This document shows positions 1-9,359 of a stretch of DNA of 64,000 nt, in pieces. Position 1 is the stretch's first letter. The number at the start of each line of letters is the position of its first letter. The translations under genes were made by a program, and so were the position numbers. Under the pieces are notes generated by a model, which was not told the origin of the DNA, did no database searches, and was given only the letters and a program-made list of their open reading frames with translations. The DNA is from JAJTFW01 sp046330075 (lineage in GTDB: Bacteria; Bacteroidota; Bacteroidia; AKYH767-A; OLB10). The stretch is taken from the NCBI GenBank assembly GCA_046330075.1, contig JAXLTL010000001.1, positions 372,001-436,000 of the forward strand, read 5' to 3'.

Positions 1-128
1 TGTAGGATACGAAGGAACGCAAGTATACCCAAAGCTATTGAAGTACCCTGGATAAAAACCGGCATGCAGAATGCTGCAAGGATGAGAAGCCTGACCTGTG
101 TTTCCTGACTTAAAATTTTCCGAAGCAT
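1..128 (-). CDS. Membrane protein, N-terminal fragment (truncated by window edge)
   Basis: Reading leftward from an ATG at 128 gives about 42 codons that stay open to the window edge. After about 12 polar residues (MLRKILSQETQ) the peptide is almost entirely hydrophobic, so it is probably the first membrane segment of a polytopic protein. Its place directly downstream of wecB in a glycan cluster suggests an O-antigen ligase, polymerase or similar enzyme, but that is inference from position only. The frame is also open upstream to a TTG near 173, so the start could be slightly longer. Confidence 0.5.
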   Translation of the reverse strand, partial: MLRKILSQETQVRLLILAAFCMPVFIQGTSIALGILAFLRIL

Positions 129-165
129 TCTTTTGTAGGTACTGATATCTTTTCTTCTGCTATTG

Positions 166-1233
166 TTAACCAATCAAACAATCCACGATTCGACCTGCAG
201 CGTTGCCGCCACCATAAAGATCAATGTTGAAATCAGGAGCTGTTGACTGCGTTTTTTGCCAGGCTTCCAGAATTCCTTTTGAGGAAGCTCCAGCGAGGAC
301 ATTGAAACCGGCATCTACCAATTCTGTCCATTCAGTTTCTTCGCGGAGTGTTATACACTGACGGTGGAAGAAGAAGGCCTCCTTTTGCAAACCACCGCTG
401 TCGGTAATGACGGAACTGCAGTTTTTCAGTAACTCCAGCATATCAAAGTATCCGACAGGATGTATCACATGAACGGGAATCGTGATCCCCTGGTGTTCAA
501 GTTCTTTTCGCGTGCGGGGGTGTAAGGGCAGCACGACAGGAGTAATCGCATGGATTTCTGATAATGCTGCTGCAATTTCCTTCAATCGCTCCGGATGATC
601 GGTGTTTTCTGCACGATGTAACGTACAGAGTACAAATTCATTTAATCCGAGCTTTTGTAGGATGGTGGATTTTTTCTGCGATGTTTCTGCGTAATAAAAG
701 GCGGCGTCCTGCATAACATCTCCTGTCATTTCTATTCTCATACCACCAAATGGATAACCTTCTGATTTAAGATTGCTCACGGCGTTTTGTGTGGGGCAGA
801 ATAAAAATGTGGAAAGACGGTCGGTGATGATCCGGTTAACTTCTTCCGGCATGTTCATGTTGAACGAACGAAGTCCTGCTTCAACATGGGCAATGGGAAT
901 ATGCAGTTTCTTGGCTGCCAAAGCTCCGGCCAGGGTAGAATTGGTATCACCGTAGACCAGTACCAGATCGGGTTTGATGTTCAGTAAATGGCGTTCAATA
1001 CCTTCCAGCATCGCACCTGTCATTGCGCCATGATGAACCGAATGGATCCCAAGGTTAAAGGCCGGTTCGGGTATTTCCATCTCTTTAAAAAACACATCCG
1101 ACATATTATGGTCATGATGTTGTCCCGTATGAATCATTATTTCTTCAACTCTTGGAATTATCCGCAAAGCCCTGCTGACTACTGCCGCTTTAACGAACTG
1201 TGGCCGGGCGCCGACAACTGAAACAATCTTCAT
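166..1233 (-). CDS. wecB: UDP-N-acetylglucosamine 2-epimerase (non-hydrolysing)
   Basis: A 355-residue protein matching the usual length of the non-hydrolysing UDP-GlcNAc 2-epimerases, which make UDP-ManNAc for surface polysaccharides. Visible family motifs are GARPQFVKA near residue 8, HTGQHHD near 35, VYGDTNS and HVEAGLRS in the middle, the MPEEVNR stretch, and TDSGGLQKEA with REETEW towards the C-terminus; these form the nucleotide-sugar site. The start is placed at the ATG at 1233 (MKIVSVVGAR), because the longer open frame adds about 20 residues not found in the family. It lies in a leftward run of glycan genes, 73 bp after the ExoA-like glycosyltransferase. A cytoplasmic enzyme is expected. 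Confidence 0.93.
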   Translation of the reverse strand: MKIVSVVGARPQFVKAAVVSRALRIIPRVEEIMIHTGQHHDHNMSDVFFKEMEIPEPAFNLGIHSVHHGAMTGAMLEGIERHLLNIKPDLVLVYGDTNSTLAGALAAKKLHIPIAHVEAGLRSFNMNMPEEVNRIITDRLSTFLFCPTQNAVSNLKSEGYPFGGMRIEMTGDVMQDAAFYYAETSQKKSTILQKLGLNEFVLCTLHRAENTDHPERLKEIAAALSEIHAITPVVLPLHPRTRKELEHQGITIPVHVIHPVGYFDMLELLKNCSSVITDSGGLQKEAFFFHRQCITLREETEWTELVDAGFNVLAGASSKGILEAWQKTQSTAPDFNIDLYGGGNAAGRIVDCLIG

Positions 1234-1306
1234 ACAGTATAGGTGTAAAGCAAAACTAATCAAATAAAAGAATCGCAATGGCTTAAACGCCACGTGATCC
1301 CGTTTA

Positions 1307-2269
1307 TTATTGAACAGAGGTGTTGATCGGTTTGTTTTGCCTGGTCAATCCCAATATAAATCCCAGGCCATAGGATATATGAAGAGTTGGGTAAACCAGT
1401 ACTTTTATAAGAAACGCTCCACTTTTTCTGGCTGCAAACCTTATTGCAAGCAGGAAATAGAGCAGGAGCGGGATCAGCGAGAATAAGCCTGCAAATTGCC
1501 AGAGACATGGAATAGCAAGCAGGTAAATCACAAAACCGGCAGGTATGAGGTGCCGCCAACGGATCCCCGATCTGACTTTTTTCAGGACAAGTGGTTTGTA
1601 GAGACCATATTGATAGTATTGCCTGAACAGCGTCTTAAAATTACTCCTGGGAAAATAGGTAGAACGGATAGCTGGATCGAGATAAATGCTCATGCCCTTG
1701 CACCTTGCGCGGTAATGAAATTCATCATCCTGGTTGCGCATCATCTGTTCGTCAAACATTCCGGTGATGCCGAAAATGGAAGCTTTCCAGGCACCGAGGT
1801 AAACACTATCGGTGAATCCTTCTTTTGTTTCGTCATGAAAACTGCTGTCGCCAATACCAAAGGCGGTTGAGGTACAATAGGCAACGGCTTTCTGAAATGG
1901 TGAATTACCTTCAGCTCTCATCGGTCCGCCAACGATTTCTGCACCTGACTTGTCAAAAGCTCTTAACACTGCTTCAAAATAATCGGGTGCATAGAGGGTA
2001 TGCGCATCGAGGCGGACAATTACCTCTCCTTTACATTTTGGGATGGCTGCATTCAGTGCATACGGAACATATTTTTTGGGGTTGTGCAGCAGGTGAATGT
2101 TCGGGTATTTTTCTGCCCATTCTTCTGCTATCGCACAAGTGTTGTCTGTTGAGCCACCATCGATGATCCAGAGTTCCTTTTCAGCCGGAGCGGCCTTTGT
2201 GAAAAAATCAAGAACCGCAGCAATGTAATTGCTCTCATTATATACTGGGCAAACAACGGAAATTCTCAT
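1307..2269 (-). CDS. Family 2 glycosyltransferase, ExoA-like
   Basis: 320 residues. The N-terminal half is a GT-A fold: SVVCPVYNE at the start, IIDGGSTDNT near residue 35, and the LDAHT segment near 88 that takes the place of the DxD metal site in ExoA-like enzymes; a later NQDDEF motif is the usual catalytic acid region. The C-terminal third has two or three hydrophobic segments, so the enzyme is probably held at the inner membrane. It likely transfers a sugar to a lipid-linked or growing glycan. Its ATG overlaps the stop of the upstream glycosyltransferase by 4 bp (ATGA), which indicates translational coupling. Donor and acceptor cannot be told from sequence. Confidence 0.85.
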   Translation of the reverse strand: MRISVVCPVYNESNYIAAVLDFFTKAAPAEKELWIIDGGSTDNTCAIAEEWAEKYPNIHLLHNPKKYVPYALNAAIPKCKGEVIVRLDAHTLYAPDYFEAVLRAFDKSGAEIVGGPMRAEGNSPFQKAVAYCTSTAFGIGDSSFHDETKEGFTDSVYLGAWKASIFGITGMFDEQMMRNQDDEFHYRARCKGMSIYLDPAIRSTYFPRSNFKTLFRQYYQYGLYKPLVLKKVRSGIRWRHLIPAGFVIYLLAIPCLWQFAGLFSLIPLLLYFLLAIRFAARKSGAFLIKVLVYPTLHISYGLGFILGLTRQNKPINTSVQ

Positions 2270-3291
2270 TGCTTCAGAAGTTGCTGGTATAGTTCAAAGA
2301 AACGGGCGGTGGTGTTTTTGCGGTTCACCTTTTCATCGATCAATCGTTGATTGTAACTCACTGCAACATTCCTGTCAAGCTGCAGTGCTGCTTCAAAAGC
2401 ATCTTCTCCTTCTTTTCTGATGATGCCATTAACACCAGGAGTAATCCATTCATGGGTTACAGGTAAATCAGAGACAACAGGAATACAGGCGGCCGACATC
2501 GCTTCGAGCAGGCTTACAGAGGTTCCATCGCTTTCGGGAATGCTGATATAGATGGAAGCTTTCGCGTAATTTTCATTGTTCTGTTCCTTGTTGAGCCAAC
2601 CCAGAAATACAACTGCATCAGTTATCTGAAGTTGATTCACCAGCGATTGAAGATTTTCTGTTTCGGGGCCGGTTGCGCCTACATAGAGTTTCCAGTCGTG
2701 ATGATGTGTGTGAAACTTTGCAAAGTCACGGATGATGGTGTCAATCCGGTAAAGCGGACGATGCAGACGGTTTGAATAAATGATTTTTTCCTTTGTAACC
2801 GGTGTGACAGGGTCAATGCCGTATTGTAGCAAAATATATTTTGAAGGTACGGGTTCCAGCGTCAGCATGCGGTCAATCATAATTTGTGCATCTGCGGTGA
2901 TGATGCGGCTTTGCTTCAATACCCACGTGGTGAAATAACGATAAATAAAATTACGCTCGGGAACCAATAATACATCACTTCCCCAGGCAGTAGTGATCAC
3001 AGGTATATTTAACGACTTTGCAGCTTTGGTAACAAGTAATGCCAAACGATTGACCTGATGCAGATGTATCAGGTCAGGCTGAAAACGACCGATGATCTTT
3101 TTAATGTCCTCTATCGCATTTTTCCATGTAAACGGATTTTTCGCACGCAGATTGATCTGATGCCATGCGTCTGCCTCCGGAAATTCTGCAGATGTTTCGG
3201 TGATCACCTGCATTTCACGCAGGTAAGGGCGTATTGCTGTACAGTAACGGTGGAGATGGATGGCTGCTTCTCCTGCAATCAACACCTTCAT
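2266..3291 (-). CDS. Family 4 glycosyltransferase
   Basis: 341 residues with a GT-B layout. The N-terminal Rossmann domain contains the DLIHLHQVNR segment typical of GT4 acceptor domains, and the C-terminal domain contains VFLGWL and the donor-binding region PESDGTSVSLLEAMSAA, equivalent to the EGFGLxxLEAMA motif. No signal peptide or clear membrane segment is seen, so a cytoplasmic or membrane-associated enzyme is expected. It overlaps both neighbours by 4 bp and is clearly part of one transcription unit with them. The sugar transferred is unknown. Confidence 0.85.
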   Translation of the reverse strand: MKVLIAGEAAIHLHRYCTAIRPYLREMQVITETSAEFPEADAWHQINLRAKNPFTWKNAIEDIKKIIGRFQPDLIHLHQVNRLALLVTKAAKSLNIPVITTAWGSDVLLVPERNFIYRYFTTWVLKQSRIITADAQIMIDRMLTLEPVPSKYILLQYGIDPVTPVTKEKIIYSNRLHRPLYRIDTIIRDFAKFHTHHHDWKLYVGATGPETENLQSLVNQLQITDAVVFLGWLNKEQNNENYAKASIYISIPESDGTSVSLLEAMSAACIPVVSDLPVTHEWITPGVNGIIRKEGEDAFEAALQLDRNVAVSYNQRLIDEKVNRKNTTARFFELYQQLLKQ

Positions 3292-4499
3292 ATGCTCACC
3301 AGTTTATTGATCAGTTTTTCGAGTCGCTCCACCTGATATTTGCGATGTAACAGTTGTACTTTCCCACTGTCAGAGGGCATTTCTTTTTTGTCGGACCAAA
3401 GATAATAAGCCGATGCTATAGCCTTGCTGATTTCTTCCGGCTGGCTGAAATCAGCAACAAAACCCGCGTTCAGCTCTCTGATCAGATCGGCAGCTACATC
3501 CGATGGGTTGACCGCAGCAATGACAGGTTTCAGAACAGAGATATATTCGAAAATTTTGCCGCTGTAAACACCACGGCGATTTATCTTCGGCAGCAATAGC
3601 AGATTTGCATCAGCAGCAGCCATCCATTCCAGGGCTTCCCGGGCTGTGCAGCGTGGCAGGAAGGTGCTTACTTTACGGAATGCCTCCGGCAGATGAAAGT
3701 TCCGGTGCGTTCCTACAAACTGCAGGTTAACCGGAACCGGATGTTTACGCAGGAATAACTGTAAGCCTTCAAAGAAAGTATCGGGTTTTATAGCCCCATA
3801 GAAGGTGCCGGCATAACTGATCGTAAAGACCTCGTTGAACTGATAGGGAAAGGATTCGTTATGATCAAATCCGTTTCGTATTTCTTCAAAGCTGGTCACT
3901 CCCGGCAAGAGGTTTTTAAAATCTTCCAGAATTGGCGAACTGACGCTTGTACAGGCGTTGGCTCGTTCGTTTACCAGTTTCTCAATTTTTGCCAGTTCTT
4001 TTCTTTCTCTGGAAGGAAGATGCGGATTCAGCGACATCTCATCCCGCATATCCGCAATCCATTTTATTTCCGGATGACGCTTGCAGAAGTGCCACGCGGC
4101 AAGATGGGTTGCGGATGGTGCGTAGGAACTGATGATGCAATCGATGGGGTGTGACTGGTGAATCTTTTCCAGTTCCGCGGCTGCCAGATTTGCCCAGCGA
4201 TGATCTGTTGTACCCGATAATCTTGATAATGCAACATTCCATGCCACTTTTGAAAGATGAATGAATTTAGACTCTCCCGCTTTAAATTTCAGCTTCGATA
4301 GTCCCGCATTGGTATTCACCCGGATGATTTTCCATTTTGATGACAGGGTCGCATCTTCTTCACCATCAGTCAACACGGTACAGCTGTTCTTTTCTGCGTC
4401 AAGATATCTGACAAACCCCAGCATTCGGGCAACGGCTACACCTTGTTTTGGAGGGAACCAGTTAGTGATCAATACGATATGACGCTTTCTCTCGGACAT
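3288..4499 (-). CDS. Glycosyltransferase, GT4-like
   Basis: 403 residues. The N-terminus (LITNWFPPKQGVAVAR) is the usual GT4 opening with a flexible loop after the first strand. A central segment with DMRDEMS and a C-terminal GT-B domain containing FVGTHRN and LLLLPKINRRGVYSGKIFEYISVLKP give the donor-binding half; the usual Glu of the E-x7-E motif sits in KIFEY. It is the first gene of the leftward glycan operon: its upstream side faces the divergent flippase gene, so the promoter should lie between 4500 and 4633. A TAATTTAG string at 4506-4513 on this strand resembles the -7 box. Substrate not recognised. Confidence 0.82.
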   Translation of the reverse strand: MSERKRHIVLITNWFPPKQGVAVARMLGFVRYLDAEKNSCTVLTDGEEDATLSSKWKIIRVNTNAGLSKLKFKAGESKFIHLSKVAWNVALSRLSGTTDHRWANLAAAELEKIHQSHPIDCIISSYAPSATHLAAWHFCKRHPEIKWIADMRDEMSLNPHLPSRERKELAKIEKLVNERANACTSVSSPILEDFKNLLPGVTSFEEIRNGFDHNESFPYQFNEVFTISYAGTFYGAIKPDTFFEGLQLFLRKHPVPVNLQFVGTHRNFHLPEAFRKVSTFLPRCTAREALEWMAAADANLLLLPKINRRGVYSGKIFEYISVLKPVIAAVNPSDVAADLIRELNAGFVADFSQPEEISKAIASAYYLWSDKKEMPSDSGKVQLLHRKYQVERLEKLINKLVSI

Positions 4500-4633
4500 T
4501 CGATGCTAAATTAATGAAATTCCGGTGGCTGGTTTATGCCTGCCCCGGCCGAACCTTCTGTACCTTTTCCGCTGATCCTTCACTTTAAGTATTTTCGCAT
4601 CATCTGCTGATCACATCCGCTAACCGGAGGCCA

Positions 4634-5878
4634 TTGAATTCAAAACTATCTCCTTACTTTAAAAATTTCGCTATCATGCTCTCCGCAAATATGCTGGGGC
4701 AGTTAATACCATTTTTGGTGGCGCCGTTGCTGGCAAGAATTTTTTCTCCGGTGGATTTCGCAGTGCAGGCTAACTTTCTTGCCATTGTAAACCTGTTGGG
4801 TATCGTAGCTACAGGTCGGCTTGAACTTGCAATACCGCTACCGAAGGAGCATCGGAAAGCGCAGGATCTGGCCTTCACAGGAATGATGATTACGCTTGCT
4901 TTAAGCCTGATTAGTGTTTTGATTCCTGTTTTTTCAGTGGAGATCGGAGCCTGGTATGAAGATGCAGCGCTCCCTGATTACCTCTGGCTGGTACCAATAT
5001 CGGTGGCGAGTGTTGGGGTGTTGGGCATCGCAAACAACTGGGTATTGCGTGGGCAGAAATATCGTGTGATGTCGGTCGGGAAAGTATCCCAGTCCCTTGT
5101 CAACAATCTGCTGGCGGCGTTGCTGGGGTATATTGGCTGGGGGGTAAGCGGACTTATCATAGCATGGCTCTTATCGCAGTTTGTGAATGCAGCACTGTTG
5201 CTGATGACCGTGAACAAAAAGCCTGGTCGAAGTGATTTTAACATGGAAGTGATGAAATCCACGTTATCTGAGTACCGCGATTTTCCTTTGATCAATTCAC
5301 TTCATGCATTCACCGATGTGTTTGTGACACAGTTTTTATTGTTCTGGCTGATAGCAACTGGTTTCGGGCAATTCGAATTGGGGTTATTTGCATTGATGTT
5401 TCGCTATGTCAGAGCCCCGATAGTCCTGGTCACAAGTTCAGTTTCACAGTTGTACTATGTGGAAGCAGGGAAGCTTATGCAACAGGGGCAGTCTGCACTT
5501 CCGGTGATGACCCGTACTTTGCGGACAACCTTTCTGTTTGCTATCCCTTTTATTCTTGTTTTATTGTTTTTTGGGCCCGATTTGTTCGGATGGTATCTGG
5601 GGACTGAATGGATCCGTGCTGGAGAATATGCGCAATGTATCAGTCCGATGCTGTTTCTCTATTTTCTGGTGTCGCCGGTGTCAGGTACTCCTGTTCTGAA
5701 AGGAAAACAGAAGCAGGCTTTTGTTTTCAGTTTGCTGGGATACGGTATCAGTACTGCTGGTCTGTTGACAGCCCTTTATTTGGGTAAAAGCTTCTCTACG
5801 GCTTTATGGCTATACAGCGGTGGCTATAGTTTGTATCAGGTCTTTCTTTTAATTTGGTATCGGAAATTAATTCGCTAA
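4634..5878 (+). CDS. Polysaccharide flippase, Wzx/PST family
   Basis: 414 residues, almost wholly hydrophobic, with about twelve predicted membrane segments and charged short loops, as in oligosaccharide flippases of the MATE/MVF-like group that move undecaprenyl-linked repeat units across the inner membrane. The N-terminal pattern (KNFAIMLSANMLGQLIPFLVAP) is typical of the family. The start is a TTG at 4634 with GGAGG only 3 bp upstream; the first in-frame ATG at 4676 would remove the conserved KN segment before the first helix, so I prefer TTG. It faces the leftward glycosyltransferase operon and is followed 7 bp later by another glycosyltransferase. Confidence 0.88.
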   Translation: MNSKLSPYFKNFAIMLSANMLGQLIPFLVAPLLARIFSPVDFAVQANFLAIVNLLGIVATGRLELAIPLPKEHRKAQDLAFTGMMITLALSLISVLIPVFSVEIGAWYEDAALPDYLWLVPISVASVGVLGIANNWVLRGQKYRVMSVGKVSQSLVNNLLAALLGYIGWGVSGLIIAWLLSQFVNAALLLMTVNKKPGRSDFNMEVMKSTLSEYRDFPLINSLHAFTDVFVTQFLLFWLIATGFGQFELGLFALMFRYVRAPIVLVTSSVSQLYYVEAGKLMQQGQSALPVMTRTLRTTFLFAIPFILVLLFFGPDLFGWYLGTEWIRAGEYAQCISPMLFLYFLVSPVSGTPVLKGKQKQAFVFSLLGYGISTAGLLTALYLGKSFSTALWLYSGGYSLYQVFLLIWYRKLIR

Positions 5879-5885
5879 GCAAGCC

Positions 5886-6797
5886 ATGCAGATATTAATA
5901 AACGGATTGCCATTGTTTGGTAAAAGGCTTGCCCGCGATCTGCAGGAGGCTGAGCCGGATTCCGGTTTCCGTTTTTATGATACGTATTATTCCAAATGGG
6001 ATCAATTGCGTTTCTTCGCAGCGTTGCCCTTTGCTGATGCTGTTATTTCGATGAATGGAGTGACTGATCCAAGCGGATCGCTGGACGCAGTGTTGTTATT
6101 CAGGAAAAAACTCATCATGCAATGGCAAGGGACGGATGCCTTGCTGGCTGTTCAGCGAAATACAGACGCTACAATTTCCAGGAAATATATTCAACAGGCT
6201 ACTCACTGGGTCGACGCTCCTTGGATATTTCAGGAAGTGGAAAGTATTGGATTGCGACCTGAATATTCAGGTTTTAAGTATGCAACATCAGTTATTCCCA
6301 GGGAGAAGTATGAAACCTTTTCCGTGGTCTCGTATGTTCCTCAGAAAAGACAAACTTTCTATGGTCTCGAAACGATTAAAGTGCTCGCAATGCATTTTCG
6401 GGATGTACCGTTTCACCTTTATGGTTGTAATACTACCGATCTCGTTCTGCCACCGAATGTCCATTTGCATGGCTGGGTGGAAGAAGTTGTTTTTAAGGAA
6501 GCATTGCGGAATAATGCCGTGTATTTGCGGTTTACAGAGCACGATGGATTTTCAATTTCTGTAATAGAAGCCATGAGTGCCGGCTGTGAAGTCATCATGT
6601 CCATGCCGTATAAGCCAGTGTATGTTGCCCGTAATGCAGAAGAGGCTTTGTCTGCTTTTAAACTGGTGAAAGACAAAGTTGAGGGTAGGGGGTTAATCCC
6701 TAATACAGACCTGGTAAAAATTGTGCACGGCAATTTTAAAAAAGAAGAGGTGATCGCAAACTACCTGAAGAAACTGCATCAGATCACCGGTAAATAG
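5886..6797 (+). CDS. Glycosyltransferase, GT1/GT4-like, short form
   Basis: 303 residues, shorter than most GT4 enzymes (about 350-400). The C-terminal half is recognisable: VPFHLYGCNT, then HLHGWVEE, and the donor-site block TEHDGFSISVIEAMSAG with both glutamates of the E-x7-E motif. The N-terminal half is divergent and compact, with no membrane segment. It follows the flippase by 7 bp and ends just before a bidirectional terminator, so it closes the rightward glycan unit. Acceptor unknown. Confidence 0.78.
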   Translation: MQILINGLPLFGKRLARDLQEAEPDSGFRFYDTYYSKWDQLRFFAALPFADAVISMNGVTDPSGSLDAVLLFRKKLIMQWQGTDALLAVQRNTDATISRKYIQQATHWVDAPWIFQEVESIGLRPEYSGFKYATSVIPREKYETFSVVSYVPQKRQTFYGLETIKVLAMHFRDVPFHLYGCNTTDLVLPPNVHLHGWVEEVVFKEALRNNAVYLRFTEHDGFSISVIEAMSAGCEVIMSMPYKPVYVARNAEEALSAFKLVKDKVEGRGLIPNTDLVKIVHGNFKKEEVIANYLKKLHQITGK

Positions 6798-6818
6798 GAG
6801 TGAAGCTTAAGCAAAATG

Positions 6819-6853
6819 AAAGGTCGCCTTTGTTATTCAACAGGCGACCTTTT
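6819..6853. terminator. Bidirectional intrinsic terminator
   Basis: Inverted repeat AAAGGTCGCCT / AGGCGACCTTT with a 12-nt loop, an A-run on the left and a T-run on the right, sitting between the convergent glycosyltransferase and rny genes. It can serve both strands. Confidence 0.85.
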
Positions 6854-6870
6854 ATAGATACAGACTATTT

Positions 6871-8433
6871 TTATTTCGCGTAATTCACGGCACGTGTTTC
6901 ACGGATAACAGTGACTTTAACTTGTCCGGGATATGTCATCTCTGTCTGAATACGGTTGGCAATATCAAACGAAAGCTGTTCGGTTTGCTTGTCATCGAGT
7001 TTTTCGCTCTCTACAATGACACGTAATTCGCGTCCTGCCTGAATGGCGAAGGCTTTCTCAACGCCTTTATAGGACTGTGCAAGGCCTTCCATTTCTTTCA
7101 GGCGTTTCATGTACTGTTCCACAATCTCACGACGTGCACCTGGGCGGGCACCGCTGATGGCATCACATACCTGAATGATGGGGGAGATCAGGCTGGTCAT
7201 TTCAATTTCATCGTGGTGAGCTCCGATCGCATTGCATACTTCCGGATTTTCTTTCGAGCGCTCAGCCATCTTCATACCGGCAATGGCGTGTGGAAGCTCT
7301 GTATCTTCTTCGGCAACTTTTCCGATATCGTGTAATAAACCGGCACGCTTGGCAAGTTTTACGTTTAAACCAAGTTCCGCAGCCATGAGTGCACAGAGAT
7401 TGGCAACTTCACGGCTGTGTTGCAACAGGTTTTGTCCATAAGAAGAACGGTACTTCATACGACCCACCATGCGGATCAGTTCCGGAGAAAGACCATGTAT
7501 ACCGAGATCGATGGCCGTACGTTTTCCGGTTTCAACGATCTCTTCATCAAGCTGGCGTTTCACTTTCGCAACGACCTCTTCGATACGGGCGGGGTGAATA
7601 CGTCCGTCGGACACCAGTTGGTGCAGTGCCAGCCGGGCTAATTCACGACGAACGGGATCAAAACCGGAAAGGATAATCGCTTCGGGCGTATCATCCACAA
7701 TGATTTCAATGCCTGTAGCTGCTTCCAGTGCGCGGATATTTCTTCCTTCACGACCGATAACACGACCTTTTACTTCGTCGTTGTCGATATGGAAAACAGT
7801 AACAGCATTTTCAATTGCATGCTCAGTAGCAACACGTTGAATGGTTTGAATAACGATTCGTTTGGCTTCTTTATTAGCTGTTAACTTTGCTTCATCCATG
7901 CTCTCTTTTATGTACTGCATGGCTTCCGTCTTTGCTTCCGCTTTCAGTGCTTCTACCAACTGTGCTTTCGCTTCATCGGCCGATAATCCGGCAATTTTTT
8001 CAAGCGCCTGTACTTGTTTGTGATGCGCTTTGTCAAGTTCCTCTTTGCGGCGGTTTACTATTTCAAGCTGACTATTCAGATTGTTCTGAAGAGTTTCAAG
8101 TTCGGTCTGCTTACGTTTGTTTTGCTCGATCTGCTGGTTAAGATTTCCTTCTTTTTGCTTGATCCGGTTTTCTGCCTGCTGAATGTTTTTGTCCTTCTCT
8201 GCAATATGCTTCTCGTGCTCTGTTTTCATCTGATAGAAGCGGTCTTTTGCTTCCATCGTTTTATCTTTCAGAAGGATTTCACCCTTTGATTGAGCTTCTT
8301 TTATGATCGCGTTCGCTTTCTCTTCCGCTGCGCCCAGGATGGTTTGATTGTTCTTTTTAGTAATAAGATATGCAATCAGACCTCCAATCACCAGGCCGGC
8401 AACGGCTGCAATTATGATGAATGTAATGTCCAT
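6871..8433 (-). CDS. rny: Ribonuclease Y
   Basis: 520 residues with the full RNase Y layout: an N-terminal membrane anchor (VAGLVIGGLIAYLI), a long Lys/Glu-rich coiled coil to about residue 200, a KH RNA-binding domain (GRVIGREGRNIRALE near 225), an HD domain whose metal motif is LLHDIGK, and the C-terminal conserved segment ending near residue 515. It is the membrane-bound endoribonuclease that starts mRNA decay in many bacteria. It lies downstream of zapA and the 6S RNA on the same strand, and converges with the flippase unit across a shared terminator. Confidence 0.97.
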   Translation of the reverse strand: MDITFIIIAAVAGLVIGGLIAYLITKKNNQTILGAAEEKANAIIKEAQSKGEILLKDKTMEAKDRFYQMKTEHEKHIAEKDKNIQQAENRIKQKEGNLNQQIEQNKRKQTELETLQNNLNSQLEIVNRRKEELDKAHHKQVQALEKIAGLSADEAKAQLVEALKAEAKTEAMQYIKESMDEAKLTANKEAKRIVIQTIQRVATEHAIENAVTVFHIDNDEVKGRVIGREGRNIRALEAATGIEIIVDDTPEAIILSGFDPVRRELARLALHQLVSDGRIHPARIEEVVAKVKRQLDEEIVETGKRTAIDLGIHGLSPELIRMVGRMKYRSSYGQNLLQHSREVANLCALMAAELGLNVKLAKRAGLLHDIGKVAEEDTELPHAIAGMKMAERSKENPEVCNAIGAHHDEIEMTSLISPIIQVCDAISGARPGARREIVEQYMKRLKEMEGLAQSYKGVEKAFAIQAGRELRVIVESEKLDDKQTEQLSFDIANRIQTEMTYPGQVKVTVIRETRAVNYAK

Positions 8434-8490
8434 GTATCTGTGCTGTTCAGTTATATATAATGATTTACTCTGGTCGTATTAAATAATAAA

Positions 8491-8650
8491 CCCGCATTCG
8501 TACTGTGGCGTGTAAACCCCGAAGTTCAGGGTCGGAGTCAGCCGGCTGATTTGCGCTTTCCTGAACAAGCGGGACATGCCCTCGGCAGCCTGAGTCTTTG
8601 TCCTAGTGAGTTAGTGTTGAGTTTACGCCGTCGACCAGTACGAATGCGGG
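8491..8650 (-). ncRNA. ssrS: 6S RNA (Bacteroidota type)
   Basis: A 160-bp segment closed by a perfect 15-bp inverted repeat (CCCGCATTCGTACTG at 8491-8505 and its complement at 8636-8650). It continues inward as an interrupted stem (GGCGTGTAAAC with GTTTACGCC) and a less paired middle, the open-complex mimic expected of 6S RNA, which binds the housekeeping RNA polymerase. The site between zapA and rny matches the known placement of 6S next to zapA. The minus strand is chosen because the neighbours read that way and the 3' stem is followed there by a T-rich tract (GGGTTTATTATTT). Family identity is from structure and position, not a covariance search. Confidence 0.75.
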
Positions 8651-8701
8651 TCAGGCAGATTTATGGTACTGCCACCCGTATTTTATTTTTAAGAACGGTA
8701 A

Positions 8702-8992
8702 TTACTTATCGAATGCTTTTACAAGATCGGCAAGAGCCTGTAACTCTTTATTGATCTTGTCTTCTTCCAGCATCTGGTTTTTCTGAAAACCAAGTTGCTC
8801 TGCCGACATATGTAATGCACACATCGCCAGTAAATCCTGCAGGTCACGAACTCCGTAAGCCTTTTCATATTCTTTCAGCCGGTCGTTTACCATTGCAGCT
8901 GCCTTTTCAATCACACCCTGTTGTTCAGGTGTCACTTTCAGCGGATAGGATCTTCCGGCAATCTGAATTTTTATGGATATGGTATTACTCAC
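8702..8992 (-). CDS. zapA: Cell division protein ZapA
   Basis: 96 residues with the ZapA pattern: a short N-terminal strand (ISIKIQIAGRSYPLKV), the EQQGVIEKAAAMVNDRL helix, then the long helix with LLAMCALHMSAEQ and a C-terminal coiled coil. ZapA binds FtsZ and stabilises the Z-ring. The start codon is GTG at 8992; no ATG fits, and the length from GTG is normal. The coiled-coil gene ends 4 bp upstream and the 6S RNA lies downstream, the arrangement expected for this region. Confidence 0.92.
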   Translation of the reverse strand: MSNTISIKIQIAGRSYPLKVTPEQQGVIEKAAAMVNDRLKEYEKAYGVRDLQDLLAMCALHMSAEQLGFQKNQMLEEDKINKELQALADLVKAFDK

Positions 8993-8996
8993 GGCT

Positions 8997-9293
8997 TCAA
9001 TCGCTATTGATAAGTTGAAGGCATTTGTCGATCTCGCGTAAATAACGGTTGATCTGTATTTTCAGTTCATGGTTCGACTGGTCGTCCGATCCATGAATCG
9101 CCTGCGCTAATTTAATGGTTTTAACTTGTTCACGGAGCGTCTTTACCTCGTTTTGAAGAGTTTGTTTTTCAACCAGGGCTTGTTGAAGGCGGTCTTGTTC
9201 CTGCTTCAAGGCTGCTTTCAGAAGTTCATGTCCGGCAAGAGCCTTTTGCAACGCTTCTCGAAGTTCATCGATTTGTTGTTGAATATGTTGCAT
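8997..9293 (-). CDS. Small coiled-coil protein upstream of zapA
   Basis: 98 residues from the ATG at 9293 (MQHIQQQIDEL); a longer reading would need a TTG at 9320. Almost the whole chain is one heptad-patterned, Gln/Leu/Lys-rich helix, with a C-terminal segment INRYLREIDKCLQLI. No signal peptide or enzyme motif. Its position 4 bp before zapA suggests a divisome role comparable to ZapB, but the sequence gives no direct proof. Cytoplasmic. Confidence 0.75.
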   Translation of the reverse strand: MQHIQQQIDELREALQKALAGHELLKAALKQEQDRLQQALVEKQTLQNEVKTLREQVKTIKLAQAIHGSDDQSNHELKIQINRYLREIDKCLQLINSD

Positions 9294-9359
9294 AAGGCTT
9301 TGACAATGAGTTAATGACAAAGATAATAGGTAGAGCTGTATTCCCCAAAGTCCAGCCGG

